The notes under the pieces were generated by a model. The model was not told the origin of the DNA. It saw only the letters and a program-made list of their open reading frames with translations, and made no database searches. 47,406 bases of DNA from Silene noctiflora (lineage: Eukaryota > Streptophyta > Magnoliopsida > Caryophyllales > Caryophyllaceae): assembly GCA_009801015.1 (NCBI GenBank), contig VHZZ01001250.1, positions 25,946 through 73,351 of the forward strand, in the 5' to 3' direction. Every line of letters begins with the position of its first letter. Positions within the stretch are counted from its first letter, which is position 1. Below are positions 34,706-45,458 of this stretch, in pieces. A program made the translations under genes and the position numbers.

Positions 34706-34885
34706 GTTAAGCTAATTACAAGACGTATTAAACTAGTTTAACAATAATTAGTTATGGTTATACGGGTTAAGCTAATTACAAGACGTATTGAACTAGTTTA
34801 ACAATAATTAATTATGGTTATGTTTATGGTTATGGTCTAAAATAATTTAGTAATGGGTTATGGTTATGGTTATGGTTATGGTGTA
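34706..34885 (+). repeat. 60-bp tandem duplication plus TTATGG microsatellite upstream of FBN5
   Basis: Units 34706-34765 and 34766-34825 share GTTAAGCTAATTACAAGACG and a matching second half, with a few substitutions. They run into several TTATGG hexamers (about 34816-34885). The tract lies 270-450 bp upstream of the FBN5 start, within plausible promoter range, but no known element is recognised. Upstream of it, 34570-34700 is a pyrimidine-rich stretch with ATGGATCCCTCC and TCCAAACACACCC, a partial copy of the TTTGGATGAAGG repeat family. Confidence 0.7.
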
Positions 34886-35152
34886 ACAATCATTTAGCTA
34901 TGGTTGTGTTTGCGCATCAAATTCTGTGTTGTAAATTTTGACGCAATTTGGTGTTCATTTCCAACAAAAAAAATAGTCCAATACACACCTCACACAAAAA
35001 TGTCCTTCCAACTATCCTCAATCTAATTTTCAAAGCTAAAAAACGTGAGATAGGTACCCCATATGACTTCTCTACCTATCCACCAAAACCTTAAAATACA
35101 CATACTTAAAAACCATCCTAAAATTACATTAAACATTAGCATTTTACAAAGT

Positions 35153-37122
35153 ATGAGCACCAAGTTTATGCAATCACCAATCCCAGCTTCACACTTGCTA
35201 TCCAAACTTAAACTTAAAACTCACCTTCCTAAACTTAATACCTTAAATGTTAGGCCAAATAACACCTTACTTAAGCATATTACATCATCTAATCACTATA
35301 TTAAAGTTGGTGCTGTTGCAGAAGAGCATGACTCAGTTGTGCCTGAAGCTGATAAGAATCACATTATTACCCTCACCAAATCAAGTATCTACCATGCTTT
35401 GGAAGGTGAGCTGCTCTCTCCTTGGAATTTCATTGGTTTCTTTCCTGTTTTATATAGAGTTGACCTGAGTGGCAGAGCCGGGATTTGTAGTCTCGGCTTT
35501 TAAATATTTTTGATTGCCTGACAGTGACATTTCCTGCTAGTCACACTTAGAGTACTCTTATGCATTTTTATACGGGCCTTTAATGTCTTTTTTTGTATTG
35601 AACAATCAATGGTTTTATATTGTGCTATTGATTGTATGAAGGTATTAATAGAGGTGTGTTTGGAGTTACATCTGAGAGGAAAAAAGAGATTGAGAACTTG
35701 GTTATAAAGCTTGAAGCTCATAACCCAACAACCAATCCCACTCAAGATTTGGATAAGGTAAAAACTTCAAAAATTCTAATATATCCGTCTTAAACTGTAA
35801 AACGGGTCAAATACTACACCCGTCTTAGGGGGACCAACTGTAACTAGTTATCTTTTGTAATTTGAGTTAGAAGTTGTCTAAATTACTGTTTTGTTTATTT
35901 GCATATTGGAAGGTCAATGGATGCTGGAAACTTATTTACAGTACAATTACTATATTGGGTTCAAAGAGAACTAAGCTTGGATTGAGAGATTTTATCAATT
36001 TAGGGGACTTTTTACAGATCATTAATGTTTCNGAGGTATGGCTTGTTTCTTGTTTTTAGTGTTTCATTATGATATATTCATCTTACGAAACACATTGTAT
36101 TACGGTCTCGAGACACCGACAAGTTCAATGCAGAGTACTCTTTTAGATTTATAGAATAAGACGGTCGTACCTGTTGCTTAAATCTTCTGTGTTGTGACTA
36201 GTATATATTGTTTTTATAAAATTGATGCAATGTTGTTGTGTATCAAGTACTATTAACATAAGTGATNTATTTATTTTTCTTAAATATTGTTAAGACGACT
36301 GATATATGTTGATGCCAAAAAATGGAGGGCAAAGCAGTTAATGTAATCAAATTCAATGCAAGGGGAATGAGTATGCTAAATGGTCAGCTGACAATCCAAG
36401 CTTCTTTCAGTGTCGCCTCGCCATCAGTAAATCTCTTCATCTTTCCCTCATTGCTCTGAATTATCTGAAATAAACCGAGATGGCAAAATATGAATTGGAT
36501 TATTGTTGATTGTTGTAATCTATTTTGTGCAGAGAGTAAACATTAAGTATGACAGCTCGAAGATCGCACCAAACCAGGTATGATCAACTCCTGCCAATTA
36601 CCAATCTGCGTTATAGCAATGAGCCTGAAAGTAAAGGACTAACCTTGTTTAGTTGTTTCATGATCCATGACTGTCCGATTTTTAAGTTGATGAATTTGTT
36701 CGAGAAGAATTACGAGCTTTTACTTAGCATTTTCAACCCGGATGGCTGGTTGGATATCACGTATCCTTTGTCTTTTCATTTCAATTATTGACGGATGATC
36801 AGTGCAGACATGGATGGGGATTAGTAGTTAAAATTTTCAAGTCCTCGAAACTACAAATGCGGACTCTATTACTATGGAATGTAGATAATTTGTTATTAAT
36901 TGAATTCATCATGGGTCATCTGTAAACTTTCTAAATCATTTCAAAAATGGGTAAGATTAGGTGCAATCGGCCCCCTTGGTGGTTTGAGACGATGAAAGAC
37001 ATTGGTGGGTCCTTGATAGAATGATTCATAGATATGTAGATGAAGAAATGAGGATTGGAAGGGATGACAAAGGCAACACCTTCATACTTGAACGGGCGAA
37101 GGAGCAAGATTATCAGAGCTAA
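35153..37122 (+). CDS. FBN5: Fibrillin 5 / plastid-lipid-associated protein, 7 exons, 266 aa
   Basis: Exons: 35153-35405, 35642-35757, 35913-36035, 36328-36426, 36533-36577, 36687-36760, 37032-37122, all GT-AG and in phase. The first ~60 residues are Ser/Lys/Leu-rich with few acids, a chloroplast transit peptide. The PAP/fibrillin domain follows: [80 protein letters not shown] and the end motif [16 protein letters not shown]. It matches Arabidopsis FBN5 (about 273 aa), a stromal protein that binds solanesyl diphosphate synthases and supports plastoquinone-9 synthesis. An in-frame ATG at 35063 would add 30 residues; I prefer 35153 because it gives a normal transit peptide length. One base in exon 3 is undetermined (36032), but the codon TCN is Ser whichever base it is. 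The exon 4 acceptor lacks a good pyrimidine tract. Confidence 0.94.
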
Positions 37123-37633
37123 CTTGTAGATGAATATGACCTCATTTTTCATCTACAATCTTGATGATTCTACAAGAGGATGGTAATAAGGAGTTACCTT
37201 CATATACATGTCATTTTATAGAGGAGATAACAAGTTTTTTTTACTGCATGTAAATGTGATCCAAGTATCATTACAACTTTACAAGATAGTGATTTGAATG
37301 TTGCAGTCTTGTATGTAGGATTTCAAGCATTGTATTTAACTGTTTCGAGTCTTGTGGACAACTAATTTAGTCCCATAAAAGATGGACAATCATAAGACAT
37401 TATATAACAAAAGCGCCACATTTGATTTAACACACTTTGAATCTAAATAATAATGCGTATTGCTCTTTCATATATACTAGGATAATTTATCAGTTACGTA
37501 CATTATTATTATCTAACAAAAGAGATCAACGAGTTATGACCACTAAGAGTTAAGACGGATATTACTAGGTTCCACTTAACATTGAATAGTGAAACAATGA
37601 GTGTAATAATTACATGAAACATACCTAAATGAA

Positions 37634-37765
37634 GGGAAATGATAATGTCACTACACTTTTTGTTAATGCCACAACATAACAACCTAAGTTTAAGGGCACG
37701 TTACTGTTCACCATCTCACAAACTTGAGTGACATTAGTAATTTTGAAGTGACATTATGTCTTTCC
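37634..37765. mobile_element. 132-bp MITE with perfect 8-bp target duplication
   Basis: The left end GGGAAATGATAATGTCACT and the reverse complement of the right end GGAAAGACATAATGTCACT match over about 20 bp with few differences. Both sides carry TAAATGAA (37626-37633 and 37766-37773), a perfect 8-bp duplication. The size, ends and duplication length fit a hAT or short Mutator-like MITE; I cannot choose between them. It lies between FBN5 and BOLA2, about 600 bp upstream of the BOLA2 start. Confidence 0.7.
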
Positions 37766-38309
37766 TAAATGAAAGCCAACTACTAGTTTTTATGAGTCGG
37801 GTACAATGCCTAACTGCTCAATTTTGGCATGGACATGATCCAAACAAAAAGTGGAAAATGGTCACACAAAACCGTTCGAAACTTTCAATTTATACCCAAC
37901 TATAACTTGAAAAATACAATTCTTTTTTTTTTTTTTTTTTTAAAAAAAGTACAATTCAAATCAAATTCGAGTTTTAGTAAAAAATTTCACATATCTACGT
38001 TTGGAATATTTCATAAGCACTTAAAATTGCTCGAAATGATAAAGTTTGAGCAAAACTGAGTAACCTGAAAAATTCCAAATTCAAAATAAACCGACTTGAG
38101 TCATGGCAACTACGATCCTAGGTAGGTCAGTCATGACTTTGGTAAAAGCCTAAATCAAATTCCACATAGAAACAGTGGCAGGATCGAATTCCATGGGCCA
38201 AACAAAAACCAAGTGGACTTATAGCTTATACACCACGCAGAATATCAAATCTCTTTTGCAGTCCCTATATACATGTTAATTAAGGGGAAATAATCACAAT
38301 TATTAAAGA

Positions 38310-38310
<1 letters not shown>

Positions 38311-38340
<30 letters not shown>
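38311..38340 (+). repeat. (ATC)10 microsatellite in the BOLA2 5' leader
   Basis: Ten perfect ATC units end 26 bases before the BOLA2 start codon, so they are almost certainly in the transcript's 5' UTR. Length variation between individuals is likely. Confidence 0.95.
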
Positions 38341-38366
38341 TTGTTAATTAATACTAACAGAAAAAA

Positions 38367-40559
38367 ATGGGAGTAACCAAGGAAACCGTCGAGGCTACTC
38401 TTACTTCTAAGCTCTCCCCTACTCATCTTGTACGCTCCTTTTTCTCCCCTTATTTATTTTTATATTTTTGTTTTATTCATGCTATTATTTTTCTTGTTTT
38501 ACTGCTATTATTTTCCTTTAATTACTGACTGTAACTTTATTATAGTTTATTGGGTTGCTATTTTTTTTTTGCTTTTATAATTCTTGGGGAGAGAATAAAT
38601 TGTGGGTACAGTAGATTTTAATTGTTGGTTTGATATATAATGCTCAAAGCAAGAATTTATCAGGTGATTTGTAGCAGCGAATTTCTGTGTAAATATGCAT
38701 ATTTTTTGGGGTTATACCTGTTGAGAAGGTATACTTTATTACAGAATTAAGCAAAGGTTAAACAAATGATTGAGACGGAGGGAATTAGATAGATGCAACC
38801 GGCTAGGTCTCTATTTCGATTGAAATTTTCTTTATGGTTAGGCGTTGTTTTGGATTGGTATAATAGGAGTGCTTCCTGTAACAATAATAAAGGTAGGATT
38901 TTTAGACAAACTTATACCAACGGTTCGATTCAACAGTTGCCACTGAGTAGATTTGGCAATGGTAATTGGGTTTTTTTAGGGCTTCTTGTATGTTATTTGG
39001 TCCTCTGAGATTTCAGCTAGTTTGCTTGGGATGGATTACTCTTGAGAATTTGAGATTGACTTGATGAAACATATGATTGCTGATGTCTCAACCTGTTGTG
39101 CTGTATTGTTGATGGATACTGCACTTAGGACGTTGTAACACGATTCTTAAAGAAAAGGGGTCATGCGAAATCTTTATGTGTTTCAAATTGGTTGTGCAAT
39201 GTCACTTTGTGTATCAAGGGTTCTTGTTTAATCCTTTGTTATCATGCTGATAGATGAGAATTTCTGAGAAGCAAACTAGCTTAGAAAGGGAACCTAAGTT
39301 GTACCCTTTGTATTGATGATGATTTCAGTGCTTATGATTCTACGATAATGGCTAGTAACCTTAGTAAGCTATTAGTAAGATTGGGATATTGGCAACTAGC
39401 CAAGAGAGTTGTTGAGAATGTGCGAAACGAAGGAGCATTAGCGTGTAATCTGTTAGACGTTCATATCTGTAAGTTGTATGTTTCAGAAAGTAAAGGCTTA
39501 GAAAGATGCAGGATGCAATCTTCATGTCCGGCTTCTTTTCCTTTGTTTGAACATTGGAACTAAGTTGATTTTCCAGACTGGAAAAGTCAAGTCATACATG
39601 TATCATGTTGCTCTTGTGGGTCAAATTGTTACACCTTCAGTGTAAAGGCCCTTTACTTTGTCGTATATTGATGATGTTGAGCTAAAAAAACTTTTACACA
39701 TTGGCCGAAACATTGTGTATCATCTTATATCTAATACCATGGATAATATCCTAGAAGTATTATGTTATCAGAAATCTGCTTCGTGACGTGTTTTAAGGTT
39801 TCAATACTCTCTGTATGAGCAATAGAACTCACCCCTTGTTTGGATGAAGGAGGGGAGGGGAAGGGAGGCAGACAAATTATTTGGTTAGTGCATTGGGTTG
39901 AAGGTAAATTGAGGGGAGGAAATGGATCCTATAGATCCCTCCATTTTCCCTTATACAAGTCAAATTAAAATAATTCCAACACACGAATCGATTGCGGAGG
40001 AGAACACCATTCCTCCATTCCCCGTCTCCCTTTGCCTTCTCCCCTCCCATTTCGTCCTGGAACATTTTTTTTTTTTAAAAACCCCGTCTTTTGTGACCAT
40101 TTGTACATCGAATGCTATACATCATATTTCATTTAGATTATTTACTAGGATTGTGGTAAGACTGTGAACTTGATTACTAAGGGGTCCGGGGTCGTGACTA
40201 ATTTCTCTTCTTTTTCAATGTTATGCAGGAAGTAGTAGACACCTCTGGAGGGTAAGTCACTCAAGAGTCATGATCATACCTTTTCCAAGCAATTGAACTA
40301 TGCATCTTGCAAAAAATTTCAACCTGACCAAATGTTAAAGATCTCATCGTTTGATGTTTTTTACTCTGATTCTTTCAGGTGTGGAGCAAGCTTTGTGGTG
40401 GAAATTGTTTCGAAAGAATTTGAAGGGAAAAGATTACTGGATAGGCATCGTATGGTTAATGCTGCTCTAGAAAAAGAGATGCAAGAGATTCATGCTTTAT
40501 CAATAAAGAAAGCTTTGACACCAGAGCAATGGGAACAACAATCACAACCATCTGCGTGA
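38367..40559 (+). CDS. BOLA2: BolA-family protein BOLA2, 3 exons, 88 aa
   Basis: Exons 38367-38429, 40229-40251 and 40379-40559 join in phase with GT-AG borders. The protein starts MGVTKETVEATLTSKLSPTH and is a single BolA domain from end to end. Diagnostic parts are SGGCGASFVVEIVSKEFEG (with the loop Cys) and LLDRHRMVNAALEKEM, which holds the invariant His used to bind the shared iron-sulfur cluster. There is no targeting peptide, and the C-terminal SIKKALTPEQW matches Arabidopsis BOLA2 (93 aa). That protein is cytosolic/nuclear and pairs with monothiol glutaredoxin GRXS17. The 23-nt middle exon is very small and the first intron is long (1799 bp). The gene follows FBN5 on the same strand. 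Confidence 0.95.
39836..40065. repeat. TTTGGATGAAGG-family inverted repeat (copy 2), BOLA2 intron 1
   Basis: It starts CCTTGTTTGGATGAAGG followed by GGGGAGGGGAAGGG, has a central AAATGGATCC...GGATC..TCCATTTTCC palindrome-like core, and ends in CTCCCCTCCCATTTCGTCC. The two ends are imperfect reverse complements. The same start and core occur at 29023-29200 in spatacsin intron 23. The rest of this intron (38430-40228) shows only short, unrecognised open frames. Confidence 0.45.
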
Positions 40560-40617
40560 AATGTGTGAATGATTCTCTTGTTATAGGCAAGTGAACTAGT
40601 AGTTGGTCATACTAGTA

Positions 40618-40731
40618 GATCTAACTCTGTTTAATGATGATGGATTTGTTCAAGCACTCCGAGAGATGCTAGTTGATCTAACTCTGTTTAATGGTGACGG
40701 ATTTATTTACGCACTTGAGTCATGGTGGCCA
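40618..40731 (+). repeat. 57-bp tandem duplication in the BOLA2 3' UTR
   Basis: Units starting at 40618 and 40675 share GATCTAACTCTGTTTAATG, GATTT and GCACT at matching positions. They lie between the BOLA2 stop codon and a candidate poly(A) signal, so they are probably transcribed. Confidence 0.65.
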
Positions 40732-40746
40732 TAGTCCAAAACTATT

Positions 40747-40752
40747 AATAAA
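40747..40752 (+). terminator. Candidate BOLA2 poly(A) signal AATAAA
   Basis: A canonical AATAAA about 190 nt past the BOLA2 stop codon, followed by T-rich DNA. Plant signals are loose, so this is only the best visible candidate. Confidence 0.45.
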
Positions 40753-42141
40753 AACATAGCTTGACCTGTTGTATTCTTCAACTTGATGTATGCTTATGAC
40801 TGTTTTGTGAGTGCTGTCTTTGCAAGATAGAATCAGCCAAATGTGTCTTCTGATTGTCGGTGGCTGCAGTTTAATTCGCTTACCCGTGTTTCTCCCACGT
40901 TATATCCGATATTTAGTAGCAATAGACATACCCTTTGATATTGCGCTTCCATTGGGTTTAAAAATAGTCGAAAGTTGTATAATGTCATTGGTTACCTCTA
41001 TTCATTCTAATATGGTTGACTGAGGTGGTCTTATGCAATCGAGCTTAAAGCTCAAGTACACAAACAAGATGGCGTCAGGGGCCATTACAAATCTTTGGGC
41101 ATCCTTTGTGGTAGAGGAATGGTGAACAAAAACACGATTAGAGCGCTAAAGCGGAAACCGTATCAAGTCCTGACCTAGGTACCTGAATTGTGAAAACATT
41201 GTGAGGCAGGCAGCTTATCTGAATTGATTAAATGTTATCGGAAACAATATTAGGGGTGTATACGGTGAATCATGGATTACTCTTGATGCCGGGTTATGAG
41301 CACTCCCATTGTCCCATCCAAGTTCATGATCTACCTTATGAGAGAGATTGATCGAAACAAGGCTAGCACCCATATTTTATTTTATTTTATTTTATTTTTT
41401 ATTTTTTTTTTCTCTTCTCTTGGAGGAACACGTGATCTATTGTCACGATAGCTTCAACTTAACCACTAGGCTAAACCCTCTTTAGTTATAATTTGATACC
41501 ATGTAGTTGCGGATATTAATTGATAGTACTTATTTGAAGATCTAAATAAGTGTTAAAGGAAACAGACTCTAGTATGAGTAGTGTATTTATTAATAGCAAT
41601 AAAGTATTACGTTCTTTTTAAATAAATTAGTGACGCAATATTAAGTATTACAAACTTGTGATGGTGTCTAGATAAAACAAGTCATTTGTGATTCTAAACA
41701 CTCTAATTTCTGTTTTACCTTGAATCTTATTTGATCGTCCCAAAGGAGACTTACGAAAAAGTAAAAAAATAAAAATTCAATTACACAGTTTTCTGTTGAG
41801 AGGTCACAAGTATTCAACGATTGACCATACAGCTCACACTTTATTACAAAGTAGGTAAATTATCAATTTACCCAATTTCTTTCCATTTTCACCTGACACT
41901 GTACTATTTATTGACCTACAAAAATCTTGATTAAACCCTAAATTCACCCCTCCTACCCCTCTTTTTTCCCCTATCCAACAACAAAATATCACATCCCAGC
42001 TAATCCTAATTAAACCCTCCCATAAATCACCCAAAACCCACTTCATTTTAACTCAAACCCATCAATAAAAAAATAAAAAAAATTCAACTTCTTTTTTTTT
42101 TTTTTCTTTTTTTTTTTTTTGTTCTAGGCTGTAAATTTCAG
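40753..42141 (+). promoter_or_regulatory. Spacer and upstream region of the trihelix gene
   Basis: No gene is seen. It contains a TTTTA-type simple repeat (about 41375-41412), AT-rich DNA, and, just before the trihelix ATG, long T-rich runs (about 42089-42120) followed by TTCTAG and TTTCAG. The latter, at 42137-42141, touches the ATG directly; T-run plus AG looks like a splice acceptor, so the start codon may be the first codon of a second exon. TATA and transcription start could not be set. Confidence 0.4.
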
Positions 42142-45100
42142 ATGCAGGAAAACAGTGGAGCAGCTGAAACTACAAGGGAAAATGAGGTGAAATCAGGTGA
42201 AAATGAGGTGGAAAGAAATGAAGAAGAGGAGAACAACAATAATAATAATAACAATAATTCAGTGGGTGAAACAACAAGTGCAGAATTTTGCAGTAATTTA
42301 GGTGGAAATAGATGGCCTGAGAAAGAAACTATGGCTTTGATTGAGATTAGGTCTGCTTTGGATGTTGCTTTTAGGGATTCTGCTGCTAAATCCCCTCTTT
42401 GGGAGGAAATTTCTAGGTTTTTTTCATTCTTCTTTTGTTAAGCTCATGTTTTTTAAGTATTGGGTTTTGTTGTTTTGGTTGAAATTACTGTATATGCACT
42501 GTTTTATTACTGTCTTAGCACCTTAAATTACTGTAGTTTGAGCACTTGAATTTACTGTCTCAGGGTAATAAGAGCATCTGAATTTACTGTCTCATGGTAA
42601 TTTTAGAACTGGGTTTTGTTGTTTAGATATGAGGTTGTTTATTAGCTTGTGAAGTAGCGCAGGGAGGGTGAGGGGGCTAGCAGGGGTGGTCGCTCACAAA
42701 CAATGAAAAAGTTCGAAACTTTTAGCTAAAACGCTCTATTTCCGCTATAAAATTTTCGATCTATGTTTTTGCTCCCAAGTTTGAATTCTGGTTCTGCCAC
42801 TGACTGGGGCCAGGATATAATCACTATAAAGTCTATTCACTGTTTTATTGAAGTGTGTGACATTTTTTTTATTTTGTTGAATTCGGTAGCTAGCAACTTA
42901 TATTAAGTGGGTATGAGGAAGGAAATGAAGGTGATAGTTTGTGTGACAGAGAAATACTCGTGTCCTTTGGAAGGACGTCCTCCTTACACCCAAAGGAGGA
43001 GGACTAAAATGGAACTGAGGAGCATGGTCCTCCTCCTTTGAGTGTAAGGAGGACGTCCTCCCAGAGGACACAAGTATTTCTCTGTGTGACATTTGTGGTT
43101 ATTTTTTTTGGAAGATAATCTAATGTTTTTGGTAGGTAGAAAGTGTGGGTAACTACTACTGGGTACGTCCTCTATTCTCGTCTTGGCTAGTTCGGTGTAA
43201 GGTTGTGTACTTCTCTAGACCTTGGTAGTAGTGGGTTCTATTTTGGGTGAGGTAGCCACGGTGACAGTTCTGTTGTTAATGAATTCCAATTGAAGTCATC
43301 AAAACTTTACCCGATGACTTTATCAGCCAAGCTAGGCGATATCTACCGGTTACTCAACTAATCCACTTGAAAAGTCTTGCCTTACCTCTGAGTTCAACAC
43401 CCACACCCGGGTCAGCCTCTTTTATAGCCTCTTTTGTAGACTGGTCGTATCTTGGGTCTTTACTTTTGCTCCGGCTATAAATCTCTTCCTTTAGCTATTG
43501 TCGCTTGGTGGTTGGCGTGACTGTTAGGAGTAAGCTTCGGATATCATTGCCTTCTAGAATCCAATAAGGCGAGATATAATTGGAGTTTAGCTACTTGTTA
43601 GTTTGCGATTGGTGTAATAAGCTATGGTTGACTTCTTTAATCGTAAATTTAGAGATTTTGGGATAGTGATTGCTATTTGTGATGACACAGGCTTGACTGA
43701 TGTCTTTGCTTGATGAAATGTACTGCCAATTTGAGAATTTGTACCTTTCTCCCCTTGGACTCCTGCTTATTCGTCATTTTCTAATGAATTTGTTGTTTTG
43801 TATCTTGGTAGATTGGGAAATTGAAATGCGGGGGCTTCTTATAGTATGGGATTCATTTGAAATTTTAGCTGGTTAAATTTTTTCGTTTCTGGGTTGTGGA
43901 AGAATTATTCTGCTTCCTGACTGTACTGCTGTTTGCCATTATTGAATCTTGATCAATTGCAAAGTCGTTGATACTATTGTGTCATGCATGTCTTAATTGA
44001 ATCCTTGCTGTTACAGTGTTAAACTGTTACCTATGTTGCTTAGACTCGGAAGTATTTGGATGTGTGTGAAATCGTTGGCCTCTGCTATTTTGTCAAAAAC
44101 AAGTGTCGGCTAGGTTACATGCGGTAATATGAAGAGTCGGAGTAACATAGATTGTTACTTGTTACCTTGAATCCTTGGTGTTCTTTATGGGTTCAGAGTT
44201 TCAGACAGGTGGGGTTTGATTAAATGAAATTTGAAAGTGAATTTGCCTGTCTGATTGCAGGAGAATGGCTGCGCTTGGATATCGTAGAAATGCCCATAAA
44301 TGCAAGGAGAAATTTGAGAACATATTCAAGTATCATAAACGACTGAAAAACGGTTCATCTGCTCGGCCAACTGCAAAAACATATCGGTTTTTCAGTTATC
44401 TTGAAGCACTTGATCACCATCAAATCGCACTCAAAAGTTCATCTCCTGAGCAAACAGGCAACAGTATGAAAGATACAACAATCGATGCAATTCCAATCTC
44501 GTGCAACCCCCCATATGTTCCCCAAATGACGAATCCCATATCGGTAAATTTTGATTCGAGTCCTATAACCACTTCATCATCAACTCCCTCTTCTTCAGGG
44601 AGCCAATCGGAGACTGCTCGAAAAAGGAAGAGAAATTGGGCAGATTTATTCGATAAGTTGATGAAATCTGTGCTTGCGAAACAAGAGGAGTTGCAGAACA
44701 AATTACTGGAAGCCATAGATAAGTTTGAGCAAGAGAGATTAGCCAGAGAAGTGGAGTGGAAGATGCAAGAAATTGAAAGAATCAAGAAACAACATGAACT
44801 TTTGATTCAAGAAAGATCAATATCGGCAGCAAAAGATGCAGCTGTACTTGCCTTCTTGCAAAAGATCTCGGAGCAAGGCAATTTTTCTGGGATGTTGGGC
44901 CAGATGGACGAATTCCTGAAATCAGAACCAAGCATTGTGGGTAAAAAAGAGAAAGATGATGGCGAAAATTCCAATTCACGGTGGCCAAAAGAGGAAGTTG
45001 AAGCCTTGATTAGAATTAAAACTAGCATGGAATTGCAAAATCAAAGAATGGGGCCTTTATGGGAAGACATTTCAATGGGTATGAAAAGTATTGGGTACGA

Positions 45101-45458
45101 TCGAAATGCTAAAAAGTGTAAAGAGAAATGGGAGAACATAAACAAGTATTACCGGAGAGTGAAAGACAGCCACAGGCAGAGGCCCGTGGATTCCAAAACA
45201 TGCCCTTATTTCCACCTCCTTGATTCTCTATATGGCATGAGAACCAAGAGAGTAGTGGATCCCGATTATGAAAACTCAGGTTCTAGCTCAAGACCGGAAG
45301 AGCTTTTGATGCATATGATGAATGTGGCACCAAGCCAAAATGGTAATCAGAAAACTGAGAGTCACAATAATGAGGCCGAGGATGGTGGTAATGAAGATGA
45401 CAATGATGGAAATGACTATGAATCTATCCCTAATGTTGGTTCTCCGACAAGAGTATAA
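42142..45458 (+). CDS. GT-2-type trihelix transcription factor, 2 exons, 490 aa
   Basis: Exons 42142-42416 and 44261-45458 join in frame (SR|RMAALGY). Two trihelix DNA-binding domains are present. The N-terminal one, residues about 56-142, has Trp58, Trp87 and a Phe in KEKFENI at the third core position, usual for the first domain of the GT-2 group. The C-terminal one, about 331-416, has the full Trp set (RWP, GPLWEDI, KEKWENI) and ends KTCPYFHLLDSLY. Between them lie an RKRKR nuclear signal near residue 212 and a long charged coiled coil (about 221-297), the central helix of this subfamily. The N-terminus has an acidic, Asn-run stretch and the C-terminus an acidic tail. Relatives include GT-2, DF1 and GTL1, which bind GT elements and control growth, trichomes and stomata. 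At 490 residues it is shorter than those, so the exact orthologue is left open. Confidence 0.94.
42948..43083. mobile_element. 136-bp foldback MITE in the trihelix intron
   Basis: Nearly the whole element is two inverted arms of about 65 bp: AGAGAAATACTCGTGTCC on the left and, reverse-complemented, AGAGAAATACTTGTGTCC on the right. The arms continue through GGACGTCCTCCTTACAC and AAAGGAGGAGGAC, with a loop of under 10 bp. GTGTGAC flanks both sides (42941-42947 and 43084-43090), a perfect 7-bp direct repeat; the exact end is uncertain by one or two bases. The two arms differ at few sites, suggesting a fairly recent insertion. The rest of the 1844-bp intron (42417-44260) has nothing recognised. 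Confidence 0.75.

Larger units (their letters stand above)
37123..38366 (+). other. FBN5 3' UTR and BOLA2 promoter/5' leader
   Basis: There is no gene in this 1.24-kb spacer. It holds the FBN5 3' UTR, a 132-bp inverted-repeat element at 37634-37765, a T/A homopolymer tract at about 37922-37946, and the (ATC)10 repeat just before the BOLA2 ATG. A 76-codon open frame at 37829-38059 crosses the homopolymer and is not convincing. Confidence 0.6.

Noticed and set aside
34706-34825. CRISPR-like direct repeat
   Set aside because: There are only two adjacent units with no spacers, in plant nuclear DNA; it is a simple tandem duplication.
35063-35152. Upstream in-frame ATG for FBN5
   Set aside because: It would lengthen the transit peptide by 30 residues with no family match; kept as an alternative start only.
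39348-39563. 71-codon open frame in BOLA2 intron 1
   Set aside because: It looks somewhat protein-like (LSKLLVRLGYWQLAKRVVEN) but matches no family I know, has no partner exon, and lies between well-supported BOLA2 exons.
44420-45028. Minus-strand open frames of 121, 68 and 73 codons
   Set aside because: They are antisense shadows of the trihelix exon 2.
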